Part shown: one piece after another, positions 1 through 8,821 of the stretch
How the letters are laid out: each line of letters begins with the position of its first letter
How positions within the stretch are numbered: position 1 is the stretch's first letter
From: Candidatus Acetothermia bacterium
GTDB taxonomy: Bacteria; Bipolaricaulota; Bipolaricaulia; Bipolaricaulales; Bipolaricaulaceae
NCBI GenBank assembly: GCA_024653305.1
Contig: JANLFW010000015.1
Coordinates: 1-33,309, forward strand
Reading direction: 5' to 3'
Length of the DNA stretch: 33,309 nucleotides
Notes under the pieces: generated by a model
The model's database searches: none
Seen by the model: only the letters and a program-made list of their open reading frames with translations
What the model was told of the DNA's origin: nothing
Program-made: the position numbers and the translations under genes

Positions 1-1
1 C

Positions 2-602
2 CCTGAAGGCCGGATCCTTGATGAGTTTGCCATCCCCCATGCCCAGGAAGGCTTCGCCGAGTTCTTCACCCGAGTGGAACAGCGCCGCTGTGAGCGAGGT
101 CTTCCTGTGGCGGTAGCGATGGAAGGTCTCACCGGGTACGGCCGCCCCTTGGACCGGATGATCCAGGAGCGAGGCTACCGGCTGGGAAGCGTCTCCAACC
201 TGGAGCTCGCCCGGTTCAGGGAGGTCTTCCCTGGGCCGGCCAAGACCGACGCTTTGGACGCCCGCAAGATCCTGGAGCTCTTTCACCTCAAGGACCATCT
301 CCCCTTGGCCAAGGACGTTCTCCAGGAGGCGCCCCGGGTTCCTGCGGAGAACGAGAAGCTTAGGGGAGTGGCAGAAGCGGGCCAAGTTCTCCCCGGAGGT
401 GGAGTACGTGCTGATGACCGCTGTGGCCCGGCACATCGAGAAGGTTCCCCGGTCCAGGGCCTACTACGAGAAGAAGCGACGGGAAGGCAAGAAGCACAAC
501 CAGGCGATCCGGGCCACAGGGAGACATCTTGTGCGGGTCATGTGGTCGATGATGAAACAGGGACGGGACTACGAGCTAAGGGAGGCGATATGGCCCACTT
601 GA
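2..602 (+). pseudogene. IS110-family transposase remnant, centre deleted
   Basis: An IS110-family element encodes a DEDD transposase with a C-terminal Transposase_20 domain. The first frame runs in from the window edge and carries the typical N-terminal part, including VAMEGLTGYGRPL and KTDALDARKILELF, up to VPAENEKLR near base 360. The typical C-terminal part, with VEYVLMTAVARHIEK and ATGRHLVRVMWSMMKQGRDY, then appears in another frame and stops at 602. The join near 360-365 drops the middle of the protein, roughly 200 residues judged from memory of the family, and changes frame, so no working enzyme can be made. The true start lies outside the window. The family call is confident; the size of the deletion is an estimate. 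Confidence 0.85.
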
Positions 603-621
603 ACATCCGAGCGGGATGTTC
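601..621. repeat. Perfect hairpin after the transposase remnant
   Basis: Arms GAACATCC and GGATGTTC (8 bp) flank a 5-base loop, and the hairpin begins at the transposase stop codon. It could be a terminator without a T-run or part of the insertion sequence end. No T-tract follows. Confidence 0.4.
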
Positions 622-760
622 AGACCAGAGCCTGACCCTCCCGATCCCCCACTACGCCGCGTTCAGCCTGACCATCGCCCGTCCGGTGGAGGGGAAGATC
701 GGGTGGATCCACGCCCGGGAGAACGACAACGTGATCGTCTACGTGACGAAGCGTGGTTAA
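603..760 (+). pseudogene. Unrecognised coding-like fragment
   Basis: The frame that carries the N-terminal part of the transposase stays open past its stop and ends with a TAA at 758-760. From about 620 the codons have the strong G/C third-position bias of the neighbouring genes and read as a plausible protein tail, with the segments PHYAAFSLTIARPVEGKIGW and HARENDNVIVYVTKRG. I see no start codon with a ribosome-binding site, and I do not recognise the family. It may be the 3' end of a gene cut off by the insertion sequence. Function unknown. Confidence 0.3.
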
Positions 761-1116
761 GCCCAAAATGGCAGAATAGGGGGCATCTGGGCGGACTCCA
801 CATCGCGTCGATCTCCTTAGATTCCAGGGTTCCACGGTCACTTCGGTGCCCCCTGGTCCTATGACCCTCCCACGCCGTTCCCGGACGAGATCGTCCCGAG
901 GTGGCGTAAGACCGTGGAGGCTGCGCTGGCCCCGACGGACGCCCCCGTTGGCCCAAGGATCGGTACGCGTTTTGTGCTATGTCGGCCGAGCCGGGTATGA
1001 GCTGTGATTCGACAAGACCCGTACGACCGGGAGACGGACCACGGGAGGCACGCCGAGAAGCACGCGGAGTGGCTGGCCGACCCAAGCCACCGGGAGCCTG
1101 ATCGGGAAGAGCCGGC
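761..1116. other. Gene-poor stretch with one degenerate coding-like segment
   Basis: No complete gene is visible. Bases 821-1000 (+) are open for about 59 codons and contain GAPWSYDPPTPFPDEIVPRW, which looks protein-like, but there is no credible start and no family that I recognise. Together with the remnants on its left this looks like a decayed region beside a mobile element. The remainder holds no promoter, RNA gene or repeat that I can support. Confidence 0.4.
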
Positions 1117-1821
1117 TTACCGGCCGATCTTCTCCAGCGCCGTCTCCACGGACCACCCGCTGAACCCGGCGTCGTACTCCACCTTCCACCACACGAAGTT
1201 GTCGGCCTGTTTTGGCCCGTCCACCACCTTCCCCTGGCTTCCCACCGGGGCGTGGTCACGGTAGTTGACATGGCTGATCTCCGGGTATTGGGTGCCGGCA
1301 TTCGTGCGCACGTTGACGTTTTGTGTGACCCGCACCCGGTCTCCGATGCGGAACTTTCCTGTGGCCACCGTCGCCGCGGTGCCCACCACGAGCTTCTGGG
1401 GCGGCCGGGGCTGTTGCTCCAAGATCGTCTCGACATCTTTCCACACGCTGAACTGGACCATGTAATCCCCGGCCTGGCGCACGGTGTGCGTCCAGCTCAC
1501 GGTGGTTTGCTGGCCGGGGGCGAGGGGGGATGCGAGAGAAGTCTTGTACTCGTCCACCTTCGCGCCCATGGCGTCCCACACCACCGCCTTGGCGATGAAG
1601 GGCCGGGCCCGATTCCCGGTGTTGGTGAACGTGACGCTCAGGGTCACCGTCCCCCCGGCCTCCACCCGGGCCGGCTGGATGGGATCGCCGGGGGAAAACG
1701 CGTCGATCCGCGCCGCCACCCGCCCGCATCCGGCGAGCGCCATCAGGATGCCCAACGCCGGGAGTACTCCGGCCACCACCTTCCCCGCCGTCCGCAGTCC
1801 GCCCTTCACGCGATCGGACAT
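1117..1821 (-). CDS. Lipoprotein with Ig-like and SH3-like domains
   Basis: This is a predicted exported lipoprotein of 234 residues. The N-terminus has basic residues, a hydrophobic stretch and a lipobox LAGC with the lipidated cysteine at residue 32. Residues about 38-145 look like an immunoglobulin-type or CARDB-like beta-sandwich (VEAGGTVTLSVTFTNTGN). The last 80 or so residues resemble a bacterial SH3 domain (GDRVRVTQNVNVRTNAG and FVWWKVEYDAGFSGW), a fold often found in cell-wall or surface proteins. I chose the ATG at 1821 because it puts the signal peptide near the N-terminus; the frame is open further upstream. It stands alone, 220 bases downstream of nikR on the same strand. The partner or substrate is unknown. 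Confidence 0.75.
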   Translation of the reverse strand: MSDRVKGGLRTAGKVVAGVLPALGILMALAGCGRVAARIDAFSPGDPIQPARVEAGGTVTLSVTFTNTGNRARPFIAKAVVWDAMGAKVDEYKTSLASPLAPGQQTTVSWTHTVRQAGDYMVQFSVWKDVETILEQQPRPPQKLVVGTAATVATGKFRIGDRVRVTQNVNVRTNAGTQYPEISHVNYRDHAPVGSQGKVVDGPKQADNFVWWKVEYDAGFSGWSVETALEKIGR

Positions 1822-1851
1822 GGCTCTCGTCCTCAACTCCTGCCCCCTTCG

Positions 1852-1866
1852 ATCGGGACACCCGAT
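1852..1866. promoter_or_regulatory. Palindrome upstream of the lipoprotein gene
   Basis: ATCGGG-ACA-CCCGAT is a perfect 6-bp inverted repeat with a 3-base centre, 30 bases upstream of the ATG at 1821. Its position would suit an operator, but no matching regulator is known and chance is possible. Bases 1867-2041 between the palindrome and nikR hold nothing else that I can support. Confidence 0.25.
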
Positions 1867-2041
1867 GTCCAAGGTAATCCGCGTCACAGATATGGCCAGG
1901 CGGGCGCGGTCACAAGGTCACGCGGGCCCATGAAAGGTCGCGCAGGTCACCGCCGGGAGTGCCCCAAGGGCAGGTCCGTGTTGCGCTACTTTCCCGAGGA
2001 TGGCGGCACAGCCTTGCCCGTCGTGCTGCCAAGGGCCTGCC

Positions 2042-2452
2042 TCAAGGAAGCCTCGCCCCGGTGGCGGAGAGCTGCCCGTGCTTGACCCCCTTCTGGGCGA
2101 TCAGGGTGTCGGCCAGCGCTTGGATCGTGGGCCCGGGGCCGCGTACGGCGATGATCTCCAGGCAGTTCTCCTCGTCGAGGTGGATGTGCATCGCCGCGGC
2201 GACGAGGTCATGGTGATGGTGCTGGACCTCGGTCAGCCACGCCGTGAGCTCCCGCCGGTGATGCTCGTAGACCAGGGTGATCACCCCCACCACCTCCTGA
2301 TCCTCCTCCCACTCCTGGCGCACAAGGGCATCCCGGACCAGGTCCCGAACCGCTTCCGAGCGGCTCCCATAGCCGCGCTTCCGGAGGAGGCGATCGAACT
2401 CCCGGAGGAGGACCTCCTCCATCGACACGCCAAAGCGGACCAGTTTCCCCAT
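2042..2452 (-). CDS. nikR: Nickel-responsive transcriptional regulator NikR
   Basis: NikR is a ribbon-helix-helix repressor that binds DNA as a tetramer when loaded with nickel. The 136-residue product has the usual length. Residues 1-45 form the DNA-binding domain (MGKLVRFGVSMEEVLLREFD). The C-terminal ACT-like domain holds the nickel ligands of the family: by alignment with E. coli NikR, His78 in the HHHH run, His89 and His91 in MHIH, and Cys97 in NCLEI. I chose the ATG at 2452 because it begins the conserved domain; the frame is open further upstream. A CATAGT hexamer lies 6 bases before it with no Shine-Dalgarno sequence, so the mRNA may be leaderless. No nickel transporter or hydrogenase gene is in the window, so its targets are not evident here. 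Confidence 0.93.
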   Translation of the reverse strand: MGKLVRFGVSMEEVLLREFDRLLRKRGYGSRSEAVRDLVRDALVRQEWEEDQEVVGVITLVYEHHRRELTAWLTEVQHHHHDLVAAAMHIHLDEENCLEIIAVRGPGPTIQALADTLIAQKGVKHGQLSATGARLP

Positions 2453-2463
2453 CGGCGTACTAT

Positions 2464-2507
2464 GCCCGTTCGCGGGGCTCACGGGCAACCCGCCCGCCGT
2501 GGCGGGT
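2464..2507. promoter_or_regulatory. Two inverted repeats between nikR and uvrA
   Basis: Two perfect inverted repeats sit side by side in the divergent intergenic region. The first is GCCCGT-N11-ACGGGC at 2464-2486 and the second is ACCCGCC-N6-GGCGGGT at 2488-2507. They lie directly upstream of nikR and over the expected -35 zone of a possible uvrA promoter, so operator function is plausible, for example NikR autoregulation or damage control of uvrA. Neither matches the E. coli NikR or LexA site. Inference only. Confidence 0.4.
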
Positions 2508-2522
2508 CCCTCTTCCGGAGGA

Positions 2523-2528
2523 TAAACT
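2523..2528 (+). promoter_or_regulatory. Possible -10 element for uvrA
   Basis: TAAACT fits the TAnnnT rule and lies 42 bases before the uvrA ATG. The -35 zone overlaps the second inverted repeat (2488-2507), and no good TTGACA match is seen. This is a weak call. Confidence 0.25.
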
Positions 2529-2570
2529 CGTGGGTATGGGTCAAGGGGGGGCATCGCGCGGCCGTCACCT

Positions 2571-5396
2571 ATGGATAGGCTCATCATCCGTGGAGCGCGG
2601 GAACACAACCTGAAGGGCATCAACCTCGAGATCCCCCGGTGGAAGTTGGTCGTCATCACCGGGATCTCCGGATCGGGGAAGTCGTCCCTGGCGTTCGACA
2701 CCATCTATGCCGAGGGCCAACGCCGGTACGTAGAGTCCCTGTCCGCCTACGCCCGCCAGTTCCTTGGGCTGATGCAGAAACCAGACGTGGACTTCATCGA
2801 GGGCCTGTCCCCGGCCATCTCCATTGACCAGAAGGCCCGCTCCCACAACCCGCGGTCCACGGTGGGAACCGTGACCGAGATCCACGACTACCTCCGGCTG
2901 CTGTTCGCCCGCATCGGCCGTCCCCACTGCCCGCAGTGCGGCCGGACCATCGAGCGCCAGACCGCCCAGCAGATCACGGACCAGGTCCTCTCGCTCCCCG
3001 AGGGGACGGCGGTCCAGATCATGGCCCCGGTGATCCGCGGCCGCAAAGGGGAGTACCGCCAGCTGTTCGAAGACCTGAAGCGGGAAGGGTTCGTGCGGGT
3101 GCGGGTGGACGGGGTCCTCCGGACGCTCTATGAGGCGATCGAGCTCGACCGCAACAAGCGGCACGACATCGAGATCGTCCTCGACCGGATCAAGGTCTCC
3201 GACCGTAAGCGCGGCCGCATCGCCGACTCCATCGAGACCGCCCTCCGCTACGGCCAGGGGCTGGTGCTCGTGGAGGTGGTGGGCCAGGGGGAGCGCCTCT
3301 ACTCCGAGCACTTCGCGTGCCCGGAGTGCGGGATCAGCCTCCCCGAGATCGAGCCCCGGCTGTTCTCGTTCAACTCTCCATACGGGGCGTGCCCGGCCTG
3401 CGACGGCCTCGGGGTGCGGATGGTGGTGGACCCGGACCTGGTCATGGACCCCCGCCGCCCGCTCAGGGACGGGGGGTTCCTCCCGTGGGCGACCACGAAG
3501 TCTCGCTGGCTGTGGGCGATCCTGGACGGGGTGTGCCGGGCCTACGACATCGACCCCAACATCCCGGTAGGCCACCTTCCCAAGGACAAGCTCGACATTC
3601 TCCTCTACGGGGCGAAGGGGGAGCCGGTGGCGTTCACCTACACCACCACCTATGGCCGGACCCGGGTCTACCACCGCCCGTACGAGGGCCTCATCCCATC
3701 CCTGGAGCAGGCGTACCGGGATGCGACCTCGGACGAGGCCCGGGAGGAGGTAGCACAGTACATGTCGGCCCTGCCCTGCCCGGAGTGTCACGGGGCGCGT
3801 CTTCGGCCAGAGGCCCTCGCGGTGACCGTGGGCGAAAGGAACATCTGGCAAGTGGCCCAGCTTCCGGTGAAGGAGGCCCTCGCCTTCTTCACCGGCCTCG
3901 CCCTCACCGACCGGGAGGCGATGATCGCCCACCAGATCCTCAAGGAGATCAAGTCCCGCCTCCAGTTCCTGGTGGACGTGGGGCTCGATTACCTGTCCCT
4001 GGACCGGCCGGCGAACACCCTGGCCGGGGGGGAGGCCCAGCGGATCCGGCTCGCCACCCAGATCGGGTCCCAGCTCACCGGGGTCCTGTACGTGCTCGAT
4101 GAGCCATCGGTGGGCCTCCACGCCCGGGACAACCTGAGGTTGCTCGCGACCCTGAAGCGGCTGCGGGATCTGGGGAACACGGTGATCGTCGTCGAGCACG
4201 ACGAAGAGACGATGCGCGAGGCCGACTTCCTCGTCGACCTCGGCCCAGGGGCCGGGGTCCACGGGGGGTACGTGGTGGCCACCGGGACCCCGGACGAGGT
4301 GGCGGCGAACCCACGCTCCCTCACCGGCCAATACCTGGCCCGGGTGCGGCGGATCCCGATCCCCCCGGCACGGCGGCGGCCGGACGAACGGTGGCTGGTG
4401 GTCCGCGGGGCGCGGGAGCACAACCTGAAGGGGATCACCGTGCGGTTCCCGGTCGCTCTCTTCATCTGCATCACCGGCGTCTCCGGGTCCGGCAAGTCCA
4501 CCCTGGCCGAGGAGGTCCTGTACCGGGGGCTGGCATGGCGCCTCGGGTACGTGGTGGGCAAGCCCGGAGCCCACGACGACATCGAGGGCGTACACCACTT
4601 CGATAAGGCCATCGAGATCGACCAGTCCCCGATCGGCCGCACCCCGCGCTCGAACCCGGCCACCTACACCAAGGCGTTCGACCCGATCCGGGACGTGTTC
4701 GCCGCCACAACCGAGGCGCGGATGCGCGGCTATGGGCCGGGGCGGTTCTCGTTCAACGTCCGCGGCGGGCGGTGCGAAGCTTGCCAGGGCCAGGGCCAGG
4801 TCAAGATCGAGATGCACTTCCTTCCCGACGTGTACGTGCCGTGCGACGTGTGCAAGGGGGCCCGCTACAACAAGGAGACCCTGGCCGTGCGCTACAAGGG
4901 GCGGAACATCGCCGAGGTCCTGGACATGACCGTGGAGGAGGCGCTCGGGTTCTTTTCCGCCATCCCGTCGGTGCGGGACAAGCTCCAAACCCTGTACGAC
5001 GTGGGCCTCGGCTACATCAAGCTCGGCCAGCCAGCGACCGAGCTCTCCGGGGGGGAGGCGCAGCGGATCAAGCTGGCCCGTGAGCTTGGCAGGCGGGCCA
5101 CCGGGCGCACACTGTACGTGCTCGATGAGCCCACCACCGGCCTCCACCCCGAGGACGTGCGCAAGCTCCTTTCCGTGCTCCACCGCCTGGTGGACGCGGG
5201 GAACACGGTGGTGGTGATCGAGCACAACCTGGACGTGATCAAGACCGCGGACTGGATCATCGACCTCGGCCCGGAAGGGGGCGAGGGCGGGGGGTGGGTG
5301 ATCGCGGAAGGGCCCCCGGAGGAGGTGGCCGGGATCCCCGGTTCCTACACGGGTCAGTTCCTGCGGCGGGTGCTGGACCTACAGGAGGTCGCATGA
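2571..5396 (+). CDS. uvrA: Excinuclease ABC subunit A (UvrA)
   Basis: UvrA is the damage-sensing ATPase of nucleotide excision repair; it loads UvrB onto lesions. The 941-residue length is normal. It has two ABC cassettes: Walker [10 protein letters not shown] at 31-39 and GVSGSGKST at about 636-644, each followed by a signature and the Walker B motifs LDEPSVGLH and LDEPTTGLH. The zinc modules CPEC...CPAC and CEAC...CDVC are both complete. The first signature reads LAGGE, with Ala485 where Ser is usual; the second is a normal LSGGE. No Shine-Dalgarno sequence stands at a normal distance from the ATG; an AAGGGGGG run lies about 20 bases upstream. Its stop overlaps the rmuC start in ATGA, so the two are translationally coupled. 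Confidence 0.97.
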   Translation: MDRLIIRGAREHNLKGINLEIPRWKLVVITGISGSGKSSLAFDTIYAEGQRRYVESLSAYARQFLGLMQKPDVDFIEGLSPAISIDQKARSHNPRSTVGTVTEIHDYLRLLFARIGRPHCPQCGRTIERQTAQQITDQVLSLPEGTAVQIMAPVIRGRKGEYRQLFEDLKREGFVRVRVDGVLRTLYEAIELDRNKRHDIEIVLDRIKVSDRKRGRIADSIETALRYGQGLVLVEVVGQGERLYSEHFACPECGISLPEIEPRLFSFNSPYGACPACDGLGVRMVVDPDLVMDPRRPLRDGGFLPWATTKSRWLWAILDGVCRAYDIDPNIPVGHLPKDKLDILLYGAKGEPVAFTYTTTYGRTRVYHRPYEGLIPSLEQAYRDATSDEAREEVAQYMSALPCPECHGARLRPEALAVTVGERNIWQVAQLPVKEALAFFTGLALTDREAMIAHQILKEIKSRLQFLVDVGLDYLSLDRPANTLAGGEAQRIRLATQIGSQLTGVLYVLDEPSVGLHARDNLRLLATLKRLRDLGNTVIVVEHDEETMREADFLVDLGPGAGVHGGYVVATGTPDEVAANPRSLTGQYLARVRRIPIPPARRRPDERWLVVRGAREHNLKGITVRFPVALFICITGVSGSGKSTLAEEVLYRGLAWRLGYVVGKPGAHDDIEGVHHFDKAIEIDQSPIGRTPRSNPATYTKAFDPIRDVFAATTEARMRGYGPGRFSFNVRGGRCEACQGQGQVKIEMHFLPDVYVPCDVCKGARYNKETLAVRYKGRNIAEVLDMTVEEALGFFSAIPSVRDKLQTLYDVGLGYIKLGQPATELSGGEAQRIKLARELGRRATGRTLYVLDEPTTGLHPEDVRKLLSVLHRLVDAGNTVVVIEHNLDVIKTADWIIDLGPEGGEGGGWVIAEGPPEEVAGIPGSYTGQFLRRVLDLQEVA

Positions 5397-6436
5397 GCGG
5401 GGAATGGGTGTGGGCAGTGGTGGCCGTGCTGGCGGTGGCATTGGTCGCGGTCCTCCTATGGGCAACCCGACGGCGGCCGGTGGTGGACATCCAGGCCCAG
5501 GTCGCCGCCCTCGCGCAGCAGGTGGGGCAACTCAGTCAGCTCCTCTCCGGCGAGCTGCGGGGCCTTTCCGATCAGGTTGGGCGGCAGCTCACGGCCACCG
5601 CCGAGCTCCTCCAGCGCCAGGAGGGCACGCTCGGGGAGCGGCTGAGCGCCGTCCAGGGGGTGGTGGCCGACGTGCGGGAGCGGCTCGGGGCCCTGGCGGA
5701 GGCGGGGCGACGCCTCACCGAGCTTGCCCAGGACCTCGCCTCCCTCCAGGAGATCCTGCGCGCCCCCAAAAGCCGGGGCGCATTTGGGGAATGGCTCCTC
5801 TCCGACCTCCTGGCCGAAGTCTTGCCCCGGGAGCGGGTCCGCGAGCAGTACGCGTTCAAGGGGGGAGAGGCGGTGGACGCGGCGATCTTCCTCGAGGGGA
5901 TGATCGTCCCGGTGGACGCCAAGTTCCCCCTCTCCGGGTTCGAGCGCCTCGCCGCCGCGACCACCCCTGACGAGCGGCGCAAGCACAAGCGGGCCCTTGT
6001 GCGGGACGCCCAGAAGCACGTCGACCAGATCGCCCAGAAGTACATCCGTCCCGACGAGGGCACCGCCGACTTCGCCCTCATGTACATCCCGGCGGAAGGG
6101 GTCTACCACGAGCTCCTGACCCCAGAGGGCGAGGACCTCGACTTCCTTGCCTACGCCTGGGCGCGGCGGGTGGTCCCCTGTTCCCCGAACTCGTTCTACT
6201 CCTACCTCCGGTCGGTGGCGATGGGGCTCAAGGGGCTGGCCCTGGCGCGGAACGTCCAGGTCTTGTTCGGGGAGCTCAGGGGGATCGAGGACCTCCTCGG
6301 GCAGATGGCGCGAGAGCTTGCGACGCTCGGCAGTCACATCAAGAACGCGCGCGGGAAACATGAAGAGCTGGAAGGGATGCTACGGGACGTCCAGGGACGG
6401 CTGGGGCGCCTTGCGGAGAGGAAGGAGGCAGGATGA
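5393..6436 (+). CDS. rmuC: RmuC-family DNA recombination protein
   Basis: RmuC proteins limit rearrangements at inverted repeats and carry a PD-(D/E)XK-like nuclease fold, though their exact activity is poorly known. The product has 347 residues. Residues about 5-24 form a membrane anchor followed by RRR, then a coiled coil to about residue 115. The conserved RmuC core begins at [13 protein letters not shown] and includes [27 protein letters not shown] and [18 protein letters not shown]. It overlaps uvrA by 4 bases (ATGA) and the next gene in the same way, so it belongs to one operon with both. A repair-related role alongside uvrA is a natural inference. Confidence 0.93.
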   Translation: MSGEWVWAVVAVLAVALVAVLLWATRRRPVVDIQAQVAALAQQVGQLSQLLSGELRGLSDQVGRQLTATAELLQRQEGTLGERLSAVQGVVADVRERLGALAEAGRRLTELAQDLASLQEILRAPKSRGAFGEWLLSDLLAEVLPRERVREQYAFKGGEAVDAAIFLEGMIVPVDAKFPLSGFERLAAATTPDERRKHKRALVRDAQKHVDQIAQKYIRPDEGTADFALMYIPAEGVYHELLTPEGEDLDFLAYAWARRVVPCSPNSFYSYLRSVAMGLKGLALARNVQVLFGELRGIEDLLGQMARELATLGSHIKNARGKHEELEGMLRDVQGRLGRLAERKEAG

Positions 6437-8277
6437 ACGGGGTCTACGGACGGTACTTGGAGGTGGACCTTTCTTCCGGGACGATCCACGACCGGGAGAT
6501 CCCGGAGCAGTGGCACGAGCTGCACCTCGGCGGGCGGGGGATCGCGGCGAGGCTCCTCCTTGAGCTCGTGCCGCCGGGCACGGACCCGCTCGGCCCGGAG
6601 AACGCGCTCGTGTTCGCTACCGGACCTTTCCAGGGGACAGGCCTCGCCGGGGCCGGCCGGCACGCCGTGATGGCGGTGTCCCCCAAGACCAGGTCGATCG
6701 CCGATTCCTACGTCGGCGGGTTCGTCGGCCACGAGCTCGGAAGGTCGGGCTACGACGGGATCATAATCCGCGGCCGGGCAGCGAAGCCGGCCTACCTCCT
6801 GATGCGCGAAGGAAAGGCTGAGCTGCGGGACGCCGGGGATCTATGGGGCAAGGTCACCGGGGAGGTCGACGCGGTCCTCCAGGAGCGCCATCCCGGGGTG
6901 CGGGTGGCCGCGATCGGCCCGGCCGGGGAGGCTCTGGTCCAGATGGCCTGCATTATCCACGATCGAAATCGCGCTGCCGGCCGGCCGGGCCTCGGAGCGG
7001 TGATGGGGGCGAAACGCCTCAAGGCCATCGCCGTCCAGGGCCACGTGGACAAGCCCCTCGCCGATCCCCACGCGTTCGCCCGCGCCCGGGCCGCATTCGC
7101 CCGAGCTCTCCTCGACGACCCGAGCACGGAACGGTTCGGCCAGTACGGGACGGCCCGCGGTGTGACCTGGCTCGCGGAGATGGGGATCCTCCCCACGAAG
7201 AACTTCCAGGACGGCGTGTTCGACGAGGCGGCGGAGATCGGCGGGGAGCGGATGGCGGAGACGATCCTCGTGGACCGAGATACGTGCGCCGGATGCCCGA
7301 TCCGCTGCAAGCGGGTGGTGAAGACGGAGTTCGCGGGCCGGGCGGTGGACCCCCAGTACGGCGGACCGGAGTACGAGACCCTGGCCGCGCTCGGTTCCCT
7401 ATGCCTGTGTTCCGACCTGTCCGCAATCGCCCTGGCGAACCAACTGTGCAACGCGTACGGCCTGGACACGATCTCGGCCGGGGTGGCCGTGGCCACCCTG
7501 ATGGAGGCCTCGGAGCGGGGCCTCATCCGGGAGCGGGTGAGGTGGGGTGATGCCCGGGCTGTGGTGCAGTGGGTGGAGCGGATCGCCCGCCGGGAGGGCC
7601 TTGGCGACGAGATCGCCTCCGGCCTGGAGGGATGGGCGCGCGAGGTGGGGGCGGACTTCGTGATGACCATCAAGGGGGTGGAGGTGCCGATGCATGAGCC
7701 GCGGGGCAAGGTCGGCCTCGGCCTCTCCTACGCCATTACCCCCCGCGGGGCGAATCACATGGAGGGGATGCACGACACGATGCTCGAAGGCGATGCCCCG
7801 ACCCCGGAGCTCGGGGTGACGGAGGGCATGGACCGGTTCGCCCTCGGCGGCAAGGCTCGCCTTGCTGTCCTGTACGAAAACCTGCGCTCGTTCGTGAACT
7901 CGCTCGTCATGTGCGCGTTCACCGCGAGGGAGGTGGGCCCACGCTACAACTTCCCCGAGCTTCGCGCGCTCCTTGCCCACGCCACCGGGCTGGAGATAGG
8001 GCCGGAGGAGATGCTCAAGATCGGGGAGCGAAACCACGCCCTGATGCGCCTCTACTCCGGCCTTGTTGGGCACCGGCAGGACGGCGATCGGCTGCCCTCG
8101 CGGTTTCACGAGCCGCTCCCCCGCGGGGCGTCCGCCGGACGGCCCATCGATCCCGAGGCCTTCCAGGCCGAGGTTGCCGAGTATTACCGCCTCCGAGGCT
8201 GGGACGAGCACGGCCCTACCGATGAGCGATTGTGCGCACTCGGGCTCTCCGGCCTCCCCAGGAGGGACCAGCGGTGA
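6433..8277 (+). CDS. aor: Aldehyde:ferredoxin oxidoreductase (tungsten type)
   Basis: Enzymes of this family oxidise aldehydes to carboxylates with ferredoxin as acceptor, using a bis-pterin tungsten (sometimes molybdenum) site and one 4Fe-4S cluster. The 614-residue product matches the family length. The N-terminal domain starts in the usual way (YGRYLEVDLSSG). The cluster ligands are Cys285, Cys288 and Cys292 in CAGCPIRC, plus Cys494 in NSLVMCAFT; the last has the same number as in Pyrococcus furiosus AOR. The start overlaps rmuC by 4 bases and the stop overlaps mobB, so it sits in a coupled operon with two pterin-related genes just downstream. The substrate cannot be told from sequence; acetaldehyde and other short aldehydes are possible, and the oxidoreductase subfamily is uncertain. 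Confidence 0.93.
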   Translation: MNGVYGRYLEVDLSSGTIHDREIPEQWHELHLGGRGIAARLLLELVPPGTDPLGPENALVFATGPFQGTGLAGAGRHAVMAVSPKTRSIADSYVGGFVGHELGRSGYDGIIIRGRAAKPAYLLMREGKAELRDAGDLWGKVTGEVDAVLQERHPGVRVAAIGPAGEALVQMACIIHDRNRAAGRPGLGAVMGAKRLKAIAVQGHVDKPLADPHAFARARAAFARALLDDPSTERFGQYGTARGVTWLAEMGILPTKNFQDGVFDEAAEIGGERMAETILVDRDTCAGCPIRCKRVVKTEFAGRAVDPQYGGPEYETLAALGSLCLCSDLSAIALANQLCNAYGLDTISAGVAVATLMEASERGLIRERVRWGDARAVVQWVERIARREGLGDEIASGLEGWAREVGADFVMTIKGVEVPMHEPRGKVGLGLSYAITPRGANHMEGMHDTMLEGDAPTPELGVTEGMDRFALGGKARLAVLYENLRSFVNSLVMCAFTAREVGPRYNFPELRALLAHATGLEIGPEEMLKIGERNHALMRLYSGLVGHRQDGDRLPSRFHEPLPRGASAGRPIDPEAFQAEVAEYYRLRGWDEHGPTDERLCALGLSGLPRRDQR

Positions 8278-8753
8278 AGGTCGTGGCGTTCATCGGCCAT
8301 CAGGGGTCCGGGAAGACCACGTTCCTCCGGAAGCTCATCCCGGCGCTCACCGCGCGGGGGTACCGGGTGGGGACGGCCAAGCACGTGGGGCCGGAGGTGG
8401 AGCCGGACACCCCGGGCAAGGACACCTACCTCCACCGCGAGAGCGGCGCGGTGCGCGTCCTCCTTTACTCGGACGTCCACGGGGCTTTGTTCTGGGACCA
8501 TGACCGGGTCCCGGTGGAGGAGGCTCTCGCGAACTACTTCGCTGACCTGGACCTGGTGCTCCTCGAGGGGTTCAAGGGCTCGGCGTACCCCAAGATCGAG
8601 GTCTACCGGTCTGGGGAGCCCTTGGCCGGGCGGATCCCGGTGTTGGCGGTGATCACGGACCGGTCGGCCCGGGTGCCGGACGGTGTGGCGATCCTGCCCC
8701 CGGACCCCGAGCTGGTGGCCGACTTCCTCGAGGCGGAGGTCCTCGAGGGTTGA
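8274..8753 (+). CDS. mobB: Molybdopterin-guanine dinucleotide biosynthesis protein B
   Basis: MobB is a P-loop GTPase that helps MobA attach GMP to molybdopterin. The 159-residue product starts VKVVAFIGHQGSGKTT, with the Walker A motif at residues 8-16. It also has AKHVGPEVEPDTPGKDTYLH and DLVLLEGFK, all typical. I chose the GTG at 8274 because an AGGAGGG site precedes it at a good distance and it overlaps the stop of the oxidoreductase gene by 4 bases; an in-frame extension upstream is not needed. AOR-type enzymes use a pterin without an added nucleotide, so MobB here may serve another enzyme or have a looser cofactor role. No mobA is in the window. Confidence 0.9.
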   Translation: MKVVAFIGHQGSGKTTFLRKLIPALTARGYRVGTAKHVGPEVEPDTPGKDTYLHRESGAVRVLLYSDVHGALFWDHDRVPVEEALANYFADLDLVLLEGFKGSAYPKIEVYRSGEPLAGRIPVLAVITDRSARVPDGVAILPPDPELVADFLEAEVLEG

Positions 8754-8808
8754 GCCTCCCCGTGGCGAGCCGGGACACCGGGTGCCTGAACCGGGGGGCA
8801 CGCCAGTC

Positions 8809-8814
8809 TATACT
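8809..8814 (+). promoter_or_regulatory. -10 element directly before moaD
   Basis: TATACT ends 7 bases before the moaD ATG, with no Shine-Dalgarno sequence between. The upstream CTGAAC at 17-base spacing is a poor -35 element. Transcription from here would start at or within a base or two of the ATG. Confidence 0.5.
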
Positions 8815-8821
8815 CACGGGG

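Noticed and set aside
2565-5225. Long minus-strand open frame opposite uvrA
   Set aside because: It is a mirror of the codon bias of uvrA, with low-complexity His/Leu/Gly/Pro-rich protein and no family motif.
8750-8821. Longer moaD start at TTG 8750
   Set aside because: The added residues are not MoaD-like, no ribosome-binding site fits, and a -10 element stands directly before the ATG at 8822.
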